Shown here piece after piece: positions 1-12,415 of a DNA stretch of 64,000 nucleotides. A program made the translations under genes and the position numbers. The stretch lies in the NCBI GenBank assembly GCA_021613535.1, contig CP075497.1, forward strand, positions 248,001-312,000. The letters run 5' to 3'. A model generated the notes under the pieces. The model was not told the DNA's origin. It was given only the letters and a program-made list of their open reading frames with translations, and ran no database searches. Each line of letters starts with the position of its first letter. The first letter of the stretch is position 1. This stretch comes from Adineta vaga (Eukaryota; Rotifera).

Positions 1-187
1 TCTTCTTTCTTTCTATTCCTATTTTAATTTTATTGTCAATCATTGTTATTCTTATCAACATATATAATAAAGAAAGAAGATAAGAAGCTCGAACCGATTG
101 AAAGCATTCTTTATGCACTAAATAACTTTTTGATTTGATAGCATCTTATTCAAACTTCTAGATAGTACACAAACATTACTATTAGCA

Positions 188-2287
188 ATGGACATATCAG
201 AATCTAATAGAAAATTCTTGTTGAATATTTTCCAATATATTGCACCATCACATATAGCTTTATTCTTACGTCTTATTAGACTGTATCCAATGAATATTCT
301 CAACGATAATAGGAAGAGAGAACAAACGATTTTGACTATTGTTAATGAAGTTACTGGTAATAACTATCAAGCCGATATTTGGCCAAACATCATGTCGATT
401 AATCGTCTACCAGAGTTAGTTGAACAAGTTCTACTCAATGATGAACATCAACGATTATTATCGGCTATTGAAAAGTTACAAACAAGATTTGAATTACAAC
501 CACATCGTTTTCGAATCTATCAACTACTTCCAAAAATCAAAATATGTGTTATATGTGGAAATCAATTGGGAGAAGCCATTTTCGATGAAATATGCATTAT
601 TATAGGTCGTACTAATATAAATCATGGAGTACTTTATAAGAATGAATGCTGTAATATTGTTTATAAATATGGACATGCACGCAATCGACGAACACGTGAA
701 AGATTTGTTGTACCAAATGCAATATTCAAACAAGAATATATTCATTTATTCGATCATTTAATATATGAACGCTTATTGTTAATTGGATTTACTAATCTTA
801 TTCAACAAGCGGCATCGAACTTTCAAACATATACAAGTGCAACTAACGCTGATATTGATCAAAATCGACATTTTAATGAACAAGATTCTACTCAAGATAA
901 ACTGCAATCAAAATCGTTTGCATCAGTAAATATTGTTAAATGATTATCGATGAAAAAATTCTCATTTTTTTCGATTATTCTCATATTAGACTTGGATATG
1001 GTTTGAAATATCTCGATATCTATTGTTTATGACTAATTCACAGACCATTCAAATTCCAGATATTATCCAGCGCTTATCTCATGATTTATATTTCGAAGCA
1101 AACAGCCTTTATTTTTATGAACTTTTCGTTAAATTTTGGTCTCGACATGGGCAAGTCAAAGGATGTGAATGTCAAGCCAAAGACACATGTATGCTCAATT
1201 TTGTTTTTGACACACATATGAAGGCGCATCGATTAGTATGTGCATACACTGGATCATGTGATGAATCAATACCAGAATTAGGACCTGTAGCTATTGGCTG
1301 TCCTCGTCCACCACTTCGTTCATCATCAAGTATATTAAAAAATGAATTAGGTATGTACAGAGAAGATTGTTCATAATACAGTTGTTGATTCTATGTATTT
1401 TTTTCTTCGAAGTTAATGATAAGATGAAATGTAAATACTATTGTATAAATCATTACAATCAATCTTTAATTAAAAATGATTCACACGATCCTTTAGTTAC
1501 TGAAGCACTTGAACGAGATCGTATTGCAGATTTATTCGAAGCAAATGATGAATGTACCGTTCATCGTGATGAAGATGATAGAGAACATAAACGACGTACT
1601 GCTGGATTTATGGCTATAGTATCCAATTGTAACATTATCATAGGATGGAATGAAAGTGTTCGTTCTGAAGGAATGCGTCGTAATACTTATCATCTATTAA
1701 AATACCTTCATTTAGGTGGAATATTACCACCAGCTGCTGCATATGATTCAGCATGTACTTTTATTGCATATTTAAAAAATCAATATTGTTTATCAATTCA
1801 ACAATCACCTTATGTCGATGAGTTATTACAAAAAAAATACTGTATTGATAGATTTCATAGACGTAACCATACACGACCTGAATGTAAATCAACGTTATCA
1901 TGTTCACATCCTGATAATCGCCCATTTTTCGATAATGAAAATACACAAGTGTGTGAACAATTATTTTCTCATTTCACAAAACTCAAAGCTACTTTACGAT
2001 CAATTGCCTGGCCATACTCGAACATCTTCTATTGTATTATTTTCCACTTGCGAAACTGTTTTTATACAAATATTTTTCCAGATAATTTGTATTTATCTGT
2101 TGATTCAAATATTCCACCACCAACTATGAAATTGATTCCATGGAATCAAATTTTGGTAAGAATTAAATAAATTTATTCAACTATAGATACATAAATCAAA
2201 TATTTTCCTTCATAGACGCATAATGGTTATCAAAATGACAAAACAAAAGAAGAAAGTGATGAGGATGATTTGGATGATGCATATTGA
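188..2287 (+). CDS. KDZ-transposase-like protein with CxC5-type cysteine cluster
   Basis: I read four exons: 188-925, 990-1350, 1413-2155 and 2216-2287. Three GT-AG introns of 64, 62 and 60 nt keep the frame and give about 637 aa. The first exon carries CVICG around residue 118, then a G...K.ECC...Y cluster, like the CxC5 cysteine clusters found with KDZ (Kyakuja-Dileera-Zisupton) transposases. Exon 3 has the transposase-core pattern: AYDSACTF, then DRFHRRNHTRPEC, then NTQVCEQLFSHF, which would supply a late D, the D-FH-H-C motif and the catalytic E. The tail is acidic (EESDEDDLDDAY). The exons have no internal stop, so the gene may be active or domesticated. I saw no terminal repeats. The ATG at 188 is the first in frame, but an upstream exon is possible. 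The family call is by motif only. Confidence 0.72.
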
Positions 2288-3788
2288 ATATGAGTTAATC
2301 TAATAAACAACAGATAATGTTTATAATGATGAAAGTTGTCAATATCTATCCTCGTTATATCTCATGCTGTTAAAGCAATTGCTTAATATCCTCATTATTG
2401 TATATTTAATCTACATTATGCATTGTAATTCGAAAAAATATTTTGAATATGTGATCTCGTATTAAAATTATATGAAAAAATCGTCATCTTTCATTTAATA
2501 TATTTCTCAACATTCATAATCTTTTATTGTAAATTAACTAACGAAATCCATAGAACAAAAACCACATTTCCATTTTATCAATCATCGACATCATTGACAT
2601 ATGAATTGCTACATTTACTAGTCGTCACACAATTATCTTACGATATGTTTCCTTTGGATCATTTTTGTTGATTGTTGTCGAATTGCATATTTTCTATCTT
2701 TTCAATATGAAAATATAGAATTAAAGTACATAAGATATTGTTTATTTCTCTCTTAATCGAAACAATTAAAGACATAGAATCGATTGAGTACGATATTGCT
2801 ACAAGAATATAACTTTCAATTAGTATTGAGATTTCAATATTCATATACACATCAATGCTGTACTGTTCATAATAAAACAAAGAATTCTCTCTCTTCAATC
2901 AAGAATTACATGTGATGGCGGAAAAGATTTAGTATCTACAACATTACAGCTGATCTCATGAATTTCTCTATAAAATATGACTTCGTTTAAATCTCTCTCG
3001 TTGATGCTGGTACAAAACATAGCACTAGTTATAAATTTCATGAAAGTAATCTACCGGTAAATATGTTTGAAAATTTATGCCTCATGAGATTATCTATAAT
3101 GAAAATATCTTGTTGACTCGAATAAACGACGAATTGGAACTTCTAAATAAAGATTATTGTTTAGTATCAATCATGGCTTTCTTTCGCTCATATATTTGAC
3201 TTGTGCATGATATTTTATTATTTTATGATTTTTATGATAAAATTCTTTTTCAACTTATTCTCGTATTAATTAATTCACAAACAGTGACAGAAAATTAAAA
3301 AACAAACAATTCTTTCGAAATAAATTATCACATTTTTTTTGTTTATTTCTGTCGAATAGCATTGGACTATGAAAGAACAAATCAAAGAAATCAATAGATG
3401 GCATATTATTCATTTCACGTTTATTGTCCTCTAATCTCTTTATGAAAATCATATCTATCTATGTAGTAAAATTTGGACATAAAGGAAAACTACACATATA
3501 AATCAATAAATAAACACGATACTTAGGTATCTTTTCATATCTCAAGTGTCCAATTCTGATCGTTTATTCTGCGTAAATACCATCATTTCTACTGTTATTT
3601 TCATGTTGTTTTTTCAGATTCGTTTATTTTTGAAAGATCTTTTATTGAATTGAATATGTTTAATGAAACTGAAATCATTCTAGAAAACCTGAAATCGATT
3701 TCTTTCGAGTAAGTGCTTCAGATATGACTTTGTCAAGTAAATTTTACTCTTATCTCATGATAGAGAAAATCTTCTCGAGCGATATGAG
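2288..3788. other. Intergenic, AT-rich, no supported gene
   Basis: Open frames here are short and have no recognisable domain. The longest is a 79-codon minus-strand frame at 2659-2898, which is hydrophobic and unconvincing. I see no repeat of note. Confidence 0.5.
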
Positions 3789-5595
3789 ATGAATATTTCA
3801 TCTTCAAATACAAATCATGGTAAATATTTTTGATATTGGTGTATTAAAACAACCTCTGTGATTTTATCTGTTTAAGATAAAACATCCGGTCGATTTTGTG
3901 CTCGTGGAAGAGCCGTTCGTGCATATACAAATATTTTGCGATTTGGTTTTGAAAAAAATTCGTTGTCGTCAACATATGAAAATATTTCAGACAGCGATAA
4001 AATTGTTACAGAACAACAATCATCAATATCACAGGCAGCACTACAAAATGAATATCAACAGAAGAATTTATCCTTGGATATGCAAAAGGATCCATCTTTG
4101 GATATGCCAAATAGTTCGTCTTTGAATATAGAAAACAAGTAAGTTTGGATGTTGAAATAAATTTCAATCAAAAAAACAATAACGCTTTAGATAATTTTGA
4201 CATAATAGATAGAGAGTGCAATGTTAATAGAAATAATGACTGAGTTTCCTGATTTATCGTTGAAAATCTGGAAGTATTCGGTTAAAAAAGATTAAGAGTG
4301 CTTATGAGTTGAAGTTTTTGATAGTTGATAGAAAGAAAACGTATAATTATTTTTGTCTTTGTTTAGAAATGAATCAGAAAAGATCTTCATTGATCGCCAT
4401 AGTTTGTCTCGTATCGAAATTGAAGAAGAAATTGGAAATATGGTCAGAAATGTGTTGCGATTTGAACGTGGAAAATCATCTGAACAATTATATATGGGTG
4501 ATTCTCATTGTCATTTCGATGTACTTTTCGAAAAGTAATATAATTCTTAATAATTTTTTTCTTTCTCAGCTTATCTATTACATAGATTAAATTGCCCTAA
4601 TCAATCAATATGGTCGTATATTAAATATAATTATAAAATATATGAATATGGTATCGACATGCAGTTGATTATTCAAGTATATTTTGCACCAAAGCATTTT
4701 AACCGTGGTAAATAGAAATTTATATAAATATACATATTCAGTATTGATAATATTATTTACCCTCTATCTTCAGATAATTGGCTTATGATATATTCTAAAT
4801 ATATGGACCATGATATTATATATGGGAAATGCGGTTTACATCCTGTATTTGCTCATCATTTCAATCTTCAAATGGAATTGAATATTCGCAAAGCAATCAA
4901 CCATCCTCGAGTGGTTGCCATTGGAGAAATCGGACTGGATTTCCGTAGGTATGATCATATAGGTTAGAAATGAGTTAAAAATTTATTCATGAATTTATTT
5001 ACTTTTAGTGCACTTCGACCATCTGAAGAATCTCAAATTTATGCGTTCGTTCAGCAGTTATCTATCGCTCGTGAGAAAAACCTTCCAGTAGTAATTCACT
5101 CACAGGAAAGCTTCATGGAAACATTGGAAATTCTATGTCAAGTAGGAACAGTTTCTAATGAAAACGATATATAACTGAACGTTCTATTATCATCTTAGGA
5201 ATTGCCAAAGAATTACCCGTTATGCTGGAGACACTTTGAATATTCCTTGGAAGAATTGGATATGTTGAAGTCGAGATTCACAAATGCATATTTCGCATGT
5301 AGCCCATGCATATTCATAAATCAAAATTTTAAAAATGTTATTCAACGATTGAATATCAATTGCTTACTTATCGAAAGTGTATCCCCACATTTAATGCTCA
5401 ATGAGGTAAGATATTTCATACCTTACTTTAATACGAAGGATGACTTTTTCGTTTTAGTGTCCTCATGTGTGGGACACTCATCCGATATTCGTTGCGAAAG
5501 TGCATGAATATGTTTCAGCAATATTTAATTTGTCTATTCATGAAACGGCACATCGAATTATTTCCAACATGAAAACGTTTTACAAGATAAACTAA
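3789..5595 (+). CDS. TatD-family putative deoxyribonuclease (TATDN2-like)
   Basis: I read eight exons: 3789-3819, 3877-4138, 4367-4534, 4586-4707, 4774-4948, 5009-5141, 5199-5405 and 5458-5595. All phases agree and give about 411 aa. After a polar N-terminal extension of about 130 residues come the TatD landmarks in order: GDSHCHFD, CGLHPVFAHH, AIGEIGLDF, PVVIHSQES, CWRHFEYS and LIESVSPHL. The tail is a typical TatD C-terminal helix ending in NMKTFY. The long N-terminal extension and the wording of the motifs are closest to metazoan TATDN2. Metal-binding His and Glu positions are present, but the Asp of the usual ETDAP box is Val (IESVSP). The enzyme may therefore be catalytically altered. 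TatD proteins are metal-dependent nucleases; the activity of this copy is inferred. Confidence 0.85.
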
Positions 5596-6249
5596 ACTTC
5601 GATGCCTTATAATGATATTGTTTGCATATTTTGTTATTAGTTATTTGTTTCTTTTTTTATTATTGTTTTCTTTTGAAAGCCCAACTATGAATGAACATCA
5701 TATTGTCTATTTGTTATTAACATCACAATTTTTGCATATTTGAATAAACAAATGCATAATAAAAAAAGAACAAGTCTAAATAAAATCAATCATCGCTATT
5801 GTTATTTATATTACACGAATTTCTCACTGAAACGATATCAATATCTTCCAATCTTGATTGAAAGTGAAAGTCTATTAACAGCTTATTCATGTATCTTACA
5901 CAGATAATGACAAAAATCAACAAATGATTTTTCATTTGACTTTATTTATTCTACGACATTGAGTTAGAATTCTATTAAATGATTGGCATTCCAGATCGAT
6001 CGCTATATGGCATGTATTCTTTCGAACTTCCACAGTTGAGTGAAACTTGAAACCTGAGTCTAATTCAAAGTTTCATCGATGTTTCCACTCAACATTAAAC
6101 GAATTGAATCTATTTGCTATACTTCCATAAAAACATTCCGGTTCAAAAGTATTAATTTTTCTGCGTATTATGAATGATCGATTACGTAACAACACATGGT
6201 TATGCTCTTTTTATTTCCCTTTTCAATGGCGGCAAATTCGATGACTCAA
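5596..6249. other. Intergenic, no gene seen
   Basis: AT-rich sequence between the TatD-like gene and the minisatellite. It has only short frames and no recognised motif. Confidence 0.5.
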
Positions 6250-6607
6250 GTTAACATGGGTACGGTATATACATATCTATATATCTATATATAAATGAAA
6301 CTATATCTATTCCTATATTCCTAACTTAACATGGGTGGGGTATATATATCTATATATAAATGAAACTATATCTATTCCTATATTCCTAACATAACATGGG
6401 TGAGGTATATATATCTATATATAAATGAAACTATATCTATTCCTATATTCCTAACATAACATGGGTGAGGTATATACATCTATATATAAATGAAACTATA
6501 TCTATTCCTATATTCCTAACATAACATGGGTGAGGTATATATATCTATATATCTATATATAAATGAAACTATATCTATTCTTATATTCCTAACTTAACAT
6601 GGGTGAG
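6250..6607. repeat. 65-bp minisatellite, about 5-6 copies
   Basis: The anchor ATGGGTGRGG recurs at 6256, 6331, 6396, 6461, 6526 and 6599. The spacing is 75, 65, 65, 65 and 73 bp. Each unit continues with TATATCTATATATAAATG and a run of ATATCTATTCCTATATTCC. The two longer units differ by extra TATATATC blocks. Confidence 0.95.
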
Positions 6608-6735
6608 GTATATATGTATATATATATATATATATATTTATATTGATGTATATATATATTTATATTGATGTATATATATATTTATATTTATATGTACATA
6701 TTTATATTTATATATATATATATATATTTATATTC
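6608..6735. repeat. AT microsatellite (TA/TATATTTA type)
   Basis: A run of TATATA interrupted by repeated TTTATATTGATG and TTTATATTTATA blocks directly follows the 65-bp minisatellite. It separates the minisatellite from the truncated ART copy. Confidence 0.9.
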
Positions 6736-6790
6736 GAATTGATATGATGCTTGTGAGTGTCCATTTATATTATAACTATAATTAGGCAGC

Positions 6791-7849
6791 TCATGGATTG
6801 ACTTTCATTATAAACAGAATTCCTACCTGATCAGGATTCCGCGCAGCTTTTTCAGCAAATCTGAGCGATATTTTACGCTTATAACTTGTTGATAAAAAAC
6901 TATTAAATGAAATGAGACCACCTTTGTTTTGTTGCAATTGTTCGAAGTCAATGGTGGAAAGACCTTCTCCACGAAACAATACTATCATAGTATGTAATGA
7001 TACAACACCAAACTGTTGTTGATAAAGTTGTTCAATATGTTGATGAAGATCTTTGATAAAGAAAGCCATTCGTATGATAATATCTCCATCCAACAATCGT
7101 AATGCTTGATTGAGCATTGGATGTAAAAAACAATGAAAAGTATAGCACCAGATGGGTGTATTCTCTACATATGCATTTTCTATTTTCTGAATGCTTTTCA
7201 TATCATCTAAATTGTTAGCAAAGACCTGTCGACAGTAGTTGATAAAATCTTGTCGATGAGTTTCATTAAAATGAATTGTAAATAAGACTTCTTTAATGAT
7301 TTGTGTGTACATGAAAGAAGGCGGAAGTTGATCTGCTCTCTTTCCAGATGCAACGATACTGATTGGTGTTGCATTTAGTTCTACTAGTTCGACTGTTTGT
7401 TTGAGTGCTTGACAAATTGGTTGAATATCTGTGAACACATCTTTGATCTTTGACCAATCTTTTGTCCATTGTTGATGACGTTTTTTGTCACCACAAAATA
7501 TAAAAATGGAGTCTATTTGAGCCATGTCATGTATACAAGGTACAATATGTTGTCCAAGAAAACCAGAAATAATCATACAAACCTTGTTATTGTGAATAGA
7601 TTCAATGAATTCAATACATTCATTACTATTTGTGAATGTATTAATATCACTAATAACGTTTTGTAATTGATGAATAGTATTTTGATAATCTTCACTATAT
7701 TCGTTGATGTTACTATCCAACCAAATGAGAAGAACATTTTGAAGTTTTTGCTTTCTTTCATGTCGACGACTAAGATTATCTTTGGAAATTACTGATGTAT
7801 TTCCCCTAGTATTAGTGTTGTTTGAAGCTGTCGAGTTGTTTTTACTCAT
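6791..7849 (-). pseudogene. Truncated ADP-ribosyltransferase-TPR paralogue
   Basis: This 352-residue frame starts at an ATG (7849). It aligns by eye with the first third of the 1056-aa ART-TPR protein at 41354-44524. Shared landmarks include NVLLIWLDSNI versus FILIWLNLNI, PPSFMYTQIIKEVL versus DQSFMYSQLLKEII, CFLHPMLNQALR versus CFLHWMLNKALR, VLFRGEGLS, and GGLISFNSFLSTS. The Arg of FRGEG and the Ser of FLSTS are kept. The frame ends at VNP, before the ExE catalytic glutamates and before any TPR. The stop lies about 55 bp from the AT satellite, so the 3' two-thirds appear to have been lost in a rearrangement there. A short expressed product cannot be excluded, but it would lack the catalytic Glu. 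Confidence 0.82.
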
Positions 7850-8084
7850 TGTTTATCGCTATGGATCAAATTTTGTCGATGAAAGTATGAAGAAAAATAA
7901 TTTCTTTCTATAGATCTTTTCTTCCTTTCGGATGTAAAACAAATTTATTTAGCGACGTCAACTATTACTTTGTTATCAGCTTTCTTATCGGTTGTCAAGT
8001 GAAAGTTGGAAGAAATTCGTTTATTTGGTTATTATATTATATGGTTTTGTGTGCTCAAAAGGTGAGTACACGATAACTCCGCAC

Positions 8085-8106
8085 ATCTTGAGGGGTGGGT
8101 GAGATT
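8085..8106. repeat. Telomere-like island, CTTGAG edge
   Basis: The sequence is ATCTTGAGGGGTGGGTGAG. It has one edge only; no mirrored partner is seen nearby. Confidence 0.6.
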
Positions 8107-8645
8107 GATTTGTAAATATGTTACCCTCATACTCGATATAGTTCTTCTCATATTAGTTCTAAGTAGTAAATTGGTGATTGTGAATGTTAATGTCGAGAAG
8201 AATAGGTAGACGTGTTTGATTGAAGCAATAAACAGAATTATTTTGTTTAATGAGAACAAAAGAAAAATATAACAAGTGTGATTGGAGTACTTATGATATA
8301 GAAATTACAAGAGCAGAAATCAACATGATTTTCATCGAAGTTATCGTATCATCAAATGATTATCCGTAATCAATATCTGCGTGTTAATATCCAATAAGAG
8401 TGTTTCTTCTAATAAATAAAAACGAAAAAACAGATCATTCACTTTTTGACAAAAATAACTAAAACACTTACGATTGACAAGAGTAACATAGTTCATGGAA
8501 ATATCCGATTCGTCTCTTAGCACTTGTGTCTCTGTATAAAAGCTAGTGTTGTTCTCCATACTCATGCTCGCGAATAAGCATATCCGGTCTTTTGTAAACA
8601 TATCCTATTATTCCCATTCGAATTATTTAAGAACGTTCCAACTGC

Positions 8646-8695
8646 TGGGTGTGGGTGTGGGTGTGGTATATTTTTCATAATACCACCCACACCCT
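8646..8695. repeat. Telomere-like foldback island
   Basis: GGGTGTGGGTGTGGGTGTGG is followed by a short AT loop and then ATACCACCCACACCC, forming a near-perfect hairpin. The loop resembles that of the island at 44670. Confidence 0.8.
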
Positions 8696-8772
8696 TTCAA
8701 ATGTCTTTTCTTATTTTTTTGTTCCTTTTATTAAATATTGATGAATGAAGTAAATAACAAGCTAAAAGAATT

Positions 8773-8842
8773 CTTGAGAGTGAGAGTGTGAATGTGGGTA
8801 AGAGTAACACATCCTTCCCTCACCTTCATCGACATCCTCAAG
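8773..8842. repeat. Foldback island with both CTTGAG and CTCAAG edges
   Basis: It begins CTTGAGAGTGAGAGTG and ends with a CATCCTCAAG edge. It lies about 107 bp past the stop codon of the minus-strand PAN-EGF-NHL gene. Confidence 0.75.
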
Positions 8843-8949
8843 ACGGAAAAAGAGATAAAGCATAGAGAAGAATGAGTAGTTGATGAGTTATATTAAATTG
8901 TTTTATATGATAATTGAATAAAAAAAAATAAAGAATTTTTGTTCTTTGT

Positions 8950-10696
8950 TTAAATAAGTTGAAATCTTTGAATACGATTATTGAACCAATCAGTAACATA
9001 CATATATGTTTCATTAGCATTTAAGGCTAATCCTATCGGATAATTCAGCATAGTAGCATTGGTTCCTGGAATACCATTAGAATTTCCTGCAATAGTAACA
9101 CCTTCACTCGCTCCTTGTTCCCATCGTTGAATTCGATGATTATTACTATCTACGATATACATAGCTCCTGTTTTCTTCGATATTCTAATATAATTTGGAC
9201 GATTTAATTGATTATTTCCAATTCCAACTCCATAACCACCAGCTACAACGATTCCAATATAGGGTCGTGTACCATTAATTGTATATCGTATTATTCTATG
9301 ATTATTTGAATCGGCAACATATAACCATGATTTATATCTATCAAATTCTAATCCAAATGGTCCATCAAGACCTGTCAAAGTATTTTCTGGTATATCATGA
9401 CCAGCAATAGTTGTGGCATTAGTAGAATTTCGTGGCCAAACTACAACAATATTTCCCCAATAAGCAGCAGCAAATATATTCTTATTATTATCAATCTGTA
9501 TTCCAGCTGGTCCATCCAAATGATTCGCTCCCGATCCATCAATATATCCACTACTTATAACGACAATTGGTGATGGTAATTTAACATTTTGTATATTTGA
9601 ATATAATATAATTCGAGCATCACTATAATCACTAACATAAAGATCATATTCGCCATTTCTATCATCAATATATAAATCATAAGGAGATTGTAGTGAAGAA
9701 CCAGGAGCCCATTCAGTTGCCACTATTGAAATATTTCTATAGGTCGTACTAGCATCCCATATAGCTACAATACGATTATTATTTTGATCTACAATAACAA
9801 TTGAATCAATATCTATACCAAACACACCAATTCCTGAAAATCCACTAAGACCAATAGTTGAATTACTATCGACGATAGTTGTCCCATCCATAATTGTTGT
9901 AGCAGAAAGAATTGATAATGCTATAAATAGAAGAAAAAAAAAAGTATTTACTTTTTTAATTGAACGCATAAAGTTGAAGTATTCAAGTAATTTATATAAG
10001 ATCAAATATGAAAGTAGAAGGAGAATATTATTTCTATTTCTCAATTACTTTGTACTGTAAAATACTATCTGGAAGACAATGAAAAACAAAAACGAAATAT
10101 TTATAAAACTTACGACCACATTGATTAAATTGTAAACATATATAATTAAGATCTTCTCGACACATATTCATATCTTGTTGACAAGATGCACCTAAGATAG
10201 GTAATTGTGGAATACACATAGAAATCGATGAATTCCAATATGTATGTGGCATACATTCACATAATAAACTTGTACTACATTGTAAATATCGACTATGATG
10301 ACAAGTAGAAGAACATAAACTATTGTATTCAAGAAAAAGATCTGATGAAAATTGAATTGTACCAACTTTTGAATTCGATGATGATGATAAAACAATACTT
10401 CCTAATGTATTTGTATCACCTTCAAATAATCGACATTGTTTAGGTATATCTACTTCATAATCAAAGATACGACATTGAACATTATTAGTACATTGAATAA
10501 AACATTGCATGAATGAAGACATAAATGTTGTTGAAATTAATTGAGCAGATAAATTAACAGGAACAAATTTAGTACCTGGATTTGATATAATAATTAAGGC
10601 TGTATAAATTGTTTGAGAATAAATTAAATTAAATATTGAAAGAAAAAGATTCAATTGATATATCATCGACATGTACGATGAATAACAGAGAAACAT
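8950..10696 (-). CDS. Secreted PAN/apple-EGF-NHL repeat protein
   Basis: There are two exons on the minus strand, 10696-10114 and 9920-8950. The intron (10113-9921, 193 nt) starts GTAAGT and ends TTTATAG, and joining the exons gives about 517 aa in frame. The N-terminus is a signal peptide (MIYQLNLFLSIFNLIYSQ). It is followed by an apple/PAN-like segment (FMQCFIQC...CRLFEG) and an EGF-like cysteine cluster (CSSTCHH...LCECMP). The second exon carries about six NHL-type beta-propeller blades, each with a variant of YVADSNNHRIIRY, YIVDSNNHRIQRW or YVTDWFNNRIQRF. I see no transmembrane segment after the propeller, so it is probably secreted. The architecture is common in bdelloids; the ligand is unknown. 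The exact ATG is uncertain because several in-frame Met codons precede the signal peptide. Confidence 0.88.
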
Positions 10697-10799
10697 TATC
10701 AATGAAATGAAAGAATATTTATTGTATTAAAATATATTTCAAAATAAAATAATTCAATCTTTTCTCTAAACAATATACTTTTTTTTCTATAGAAAATGT

Positions 10800-12410
10800 A
10801 ATGAAATACTTCAATTAGAATACTTCAAATGAATATTTTAAACTAATGAATCTTTATTTTTCCTTTTTTGTTTGTTTTCTCTCTCGAAAGATAAATTAAA
10901 AAATAAAGATTGTTTTGTAAGAATATATTCGATTTATTATTTCAAATAGAAAAATAAAACTTTACTTTAATTCAATTTTTCAATTGAAATATAAATATTG
11001 TATATTTATACTATATAGAATGGAATATAATATATGAACTAGAAATAGGTATTGACGGTAACCGTGGTATCAAATCATCATTGTTTTGATACAAAATGAT
11101 GAACTTATTAAGGGATGTGTGAATATTTTTGCTCAGACACATACCGATGAAAATAAAATCATCGTTGCTGATATTAATAAAGAAAGTATGATGACTGATG
11201 AATTAGAAATATTTTTTGACTTTAAATTATATTTTTGAAATTAATTTCATCATCAAAGATACGACAAGTAAACCATAATTATTATTCTATCAAATAATAT
11301 GACGAGAAAATAATCAATACTTATATACTTTTCATTAACGAGAATATATATAGAAGAATTTTTATATGATATGGGTGACGAATATAAAAAAAAAGCTAAG
11401 AAATACTTTGAAAATCATCTTTTAGAAGAAGATACATCTCAACATCGCTATAGTCTTAGTATATTATATCTATACTCTGAAAAGTGAATATCATTGACCA
11501 TTATCATATTTACATAGTACATACGATCAGTGCAAAACATTATTATCATCGATGATATTTATTCGCATCTAATAAAGAATTTGAAAATAATGAAGTTATC
11601 AGAATATATATTATTTCAATACAAATAATCCTGATGAAATATTGATTAATTATACGAAAGCTTTGAATATATATATATATTTCATATATAGGAATTTGTT
11701 TTCAAAATATTGAAATATATTCAAAAAAACATTACCCAATCATAATTGACACATAAAGAAAGTTTACTACTTAACATTGTTAATGTATACAAATTACAAG
11801 AAAATTATATAGGGATGTATTATAAACATGTTGAAAAAAATCTATTTTGTTAAATATTTGTCAATAATTCAATGTATAAATAATATTGATCTTATTGTTT
11901 ATAGGGCAAAACATATATATGAAGATACATTGAAATATTTCTTGGAATATTTAGAAAATAACGATGAATTCGAATTATCTATTACACAAGAGATATAATA
12001 TATGCGCATATTTATGGATATATTGCAAAAACTATTCGACTATTTAAAAGCTTTTGAATAAAGTAATATTATCTAAATATCTTGAAATTAAAAGAATATT
12101 ATTCAAATTTGTGATTATACTGATGATTTTATTCAACGAACTTAAATCTTCTATTACAAAAAGAAATATCAACATTCTGAATATTGATGATGAGAATAAT
12201 TATATTCGATATTAAATCTTTTACTTATATTTTACAAAAAGATAATATCAATGCTCTACAATGTTATGAAAAATCTTTGGAAATTTTCTGATGTATCGAG
12301 ACAGATGAAGATCAATCAATATAATTATAATGAAAGTTTATTAAATTATTCACAAACATTAAAAATAAAGAAAAAAAATTGAAGCAGATAATCATATTTT
12401 AATTAACAAT
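10800..12410 (+). pseudogene. Decayed TPR-like coding DNA
   Basis: Scattered plus-strand fragments in changing frames resemble TPR helices: EYKKKAKKYFENHLLEED near 11370, AKHIYEDTLKYFLEYLEN near 11910, and ALQCYEKSLEIF near 12260. All are interrupted by stops. The pattern suggests an old TPR gene, possibly from the ART-TPR family found elsewhere in this window. There is no intact frame and the boundaries are guesses. Confidence 0.4.
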
Positions 12411-12415
12411 ATTAA

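Larger units (their letters stand above)
7850..8949. other. Intergenic with three telomere-like islands
   Basis: There is no convincing gene. A minus-strand 86-codon frame at 8341-8601 contains a possible splice donor (CGTAAG), but it has no recognised domain. Telomere-like islands at 8085-8106, 8646-8695 and 8773-8842 are listed separately. Confidence 0.5.

Noticed and set aside
6256-6607. GGGTGRGG motifs of the minisatellite as telomere-like islands
   Set aside because: They are part of a 65-bp unit dominated by TATATC sequence and lack TGTGGG runs and CTTGAG edges.
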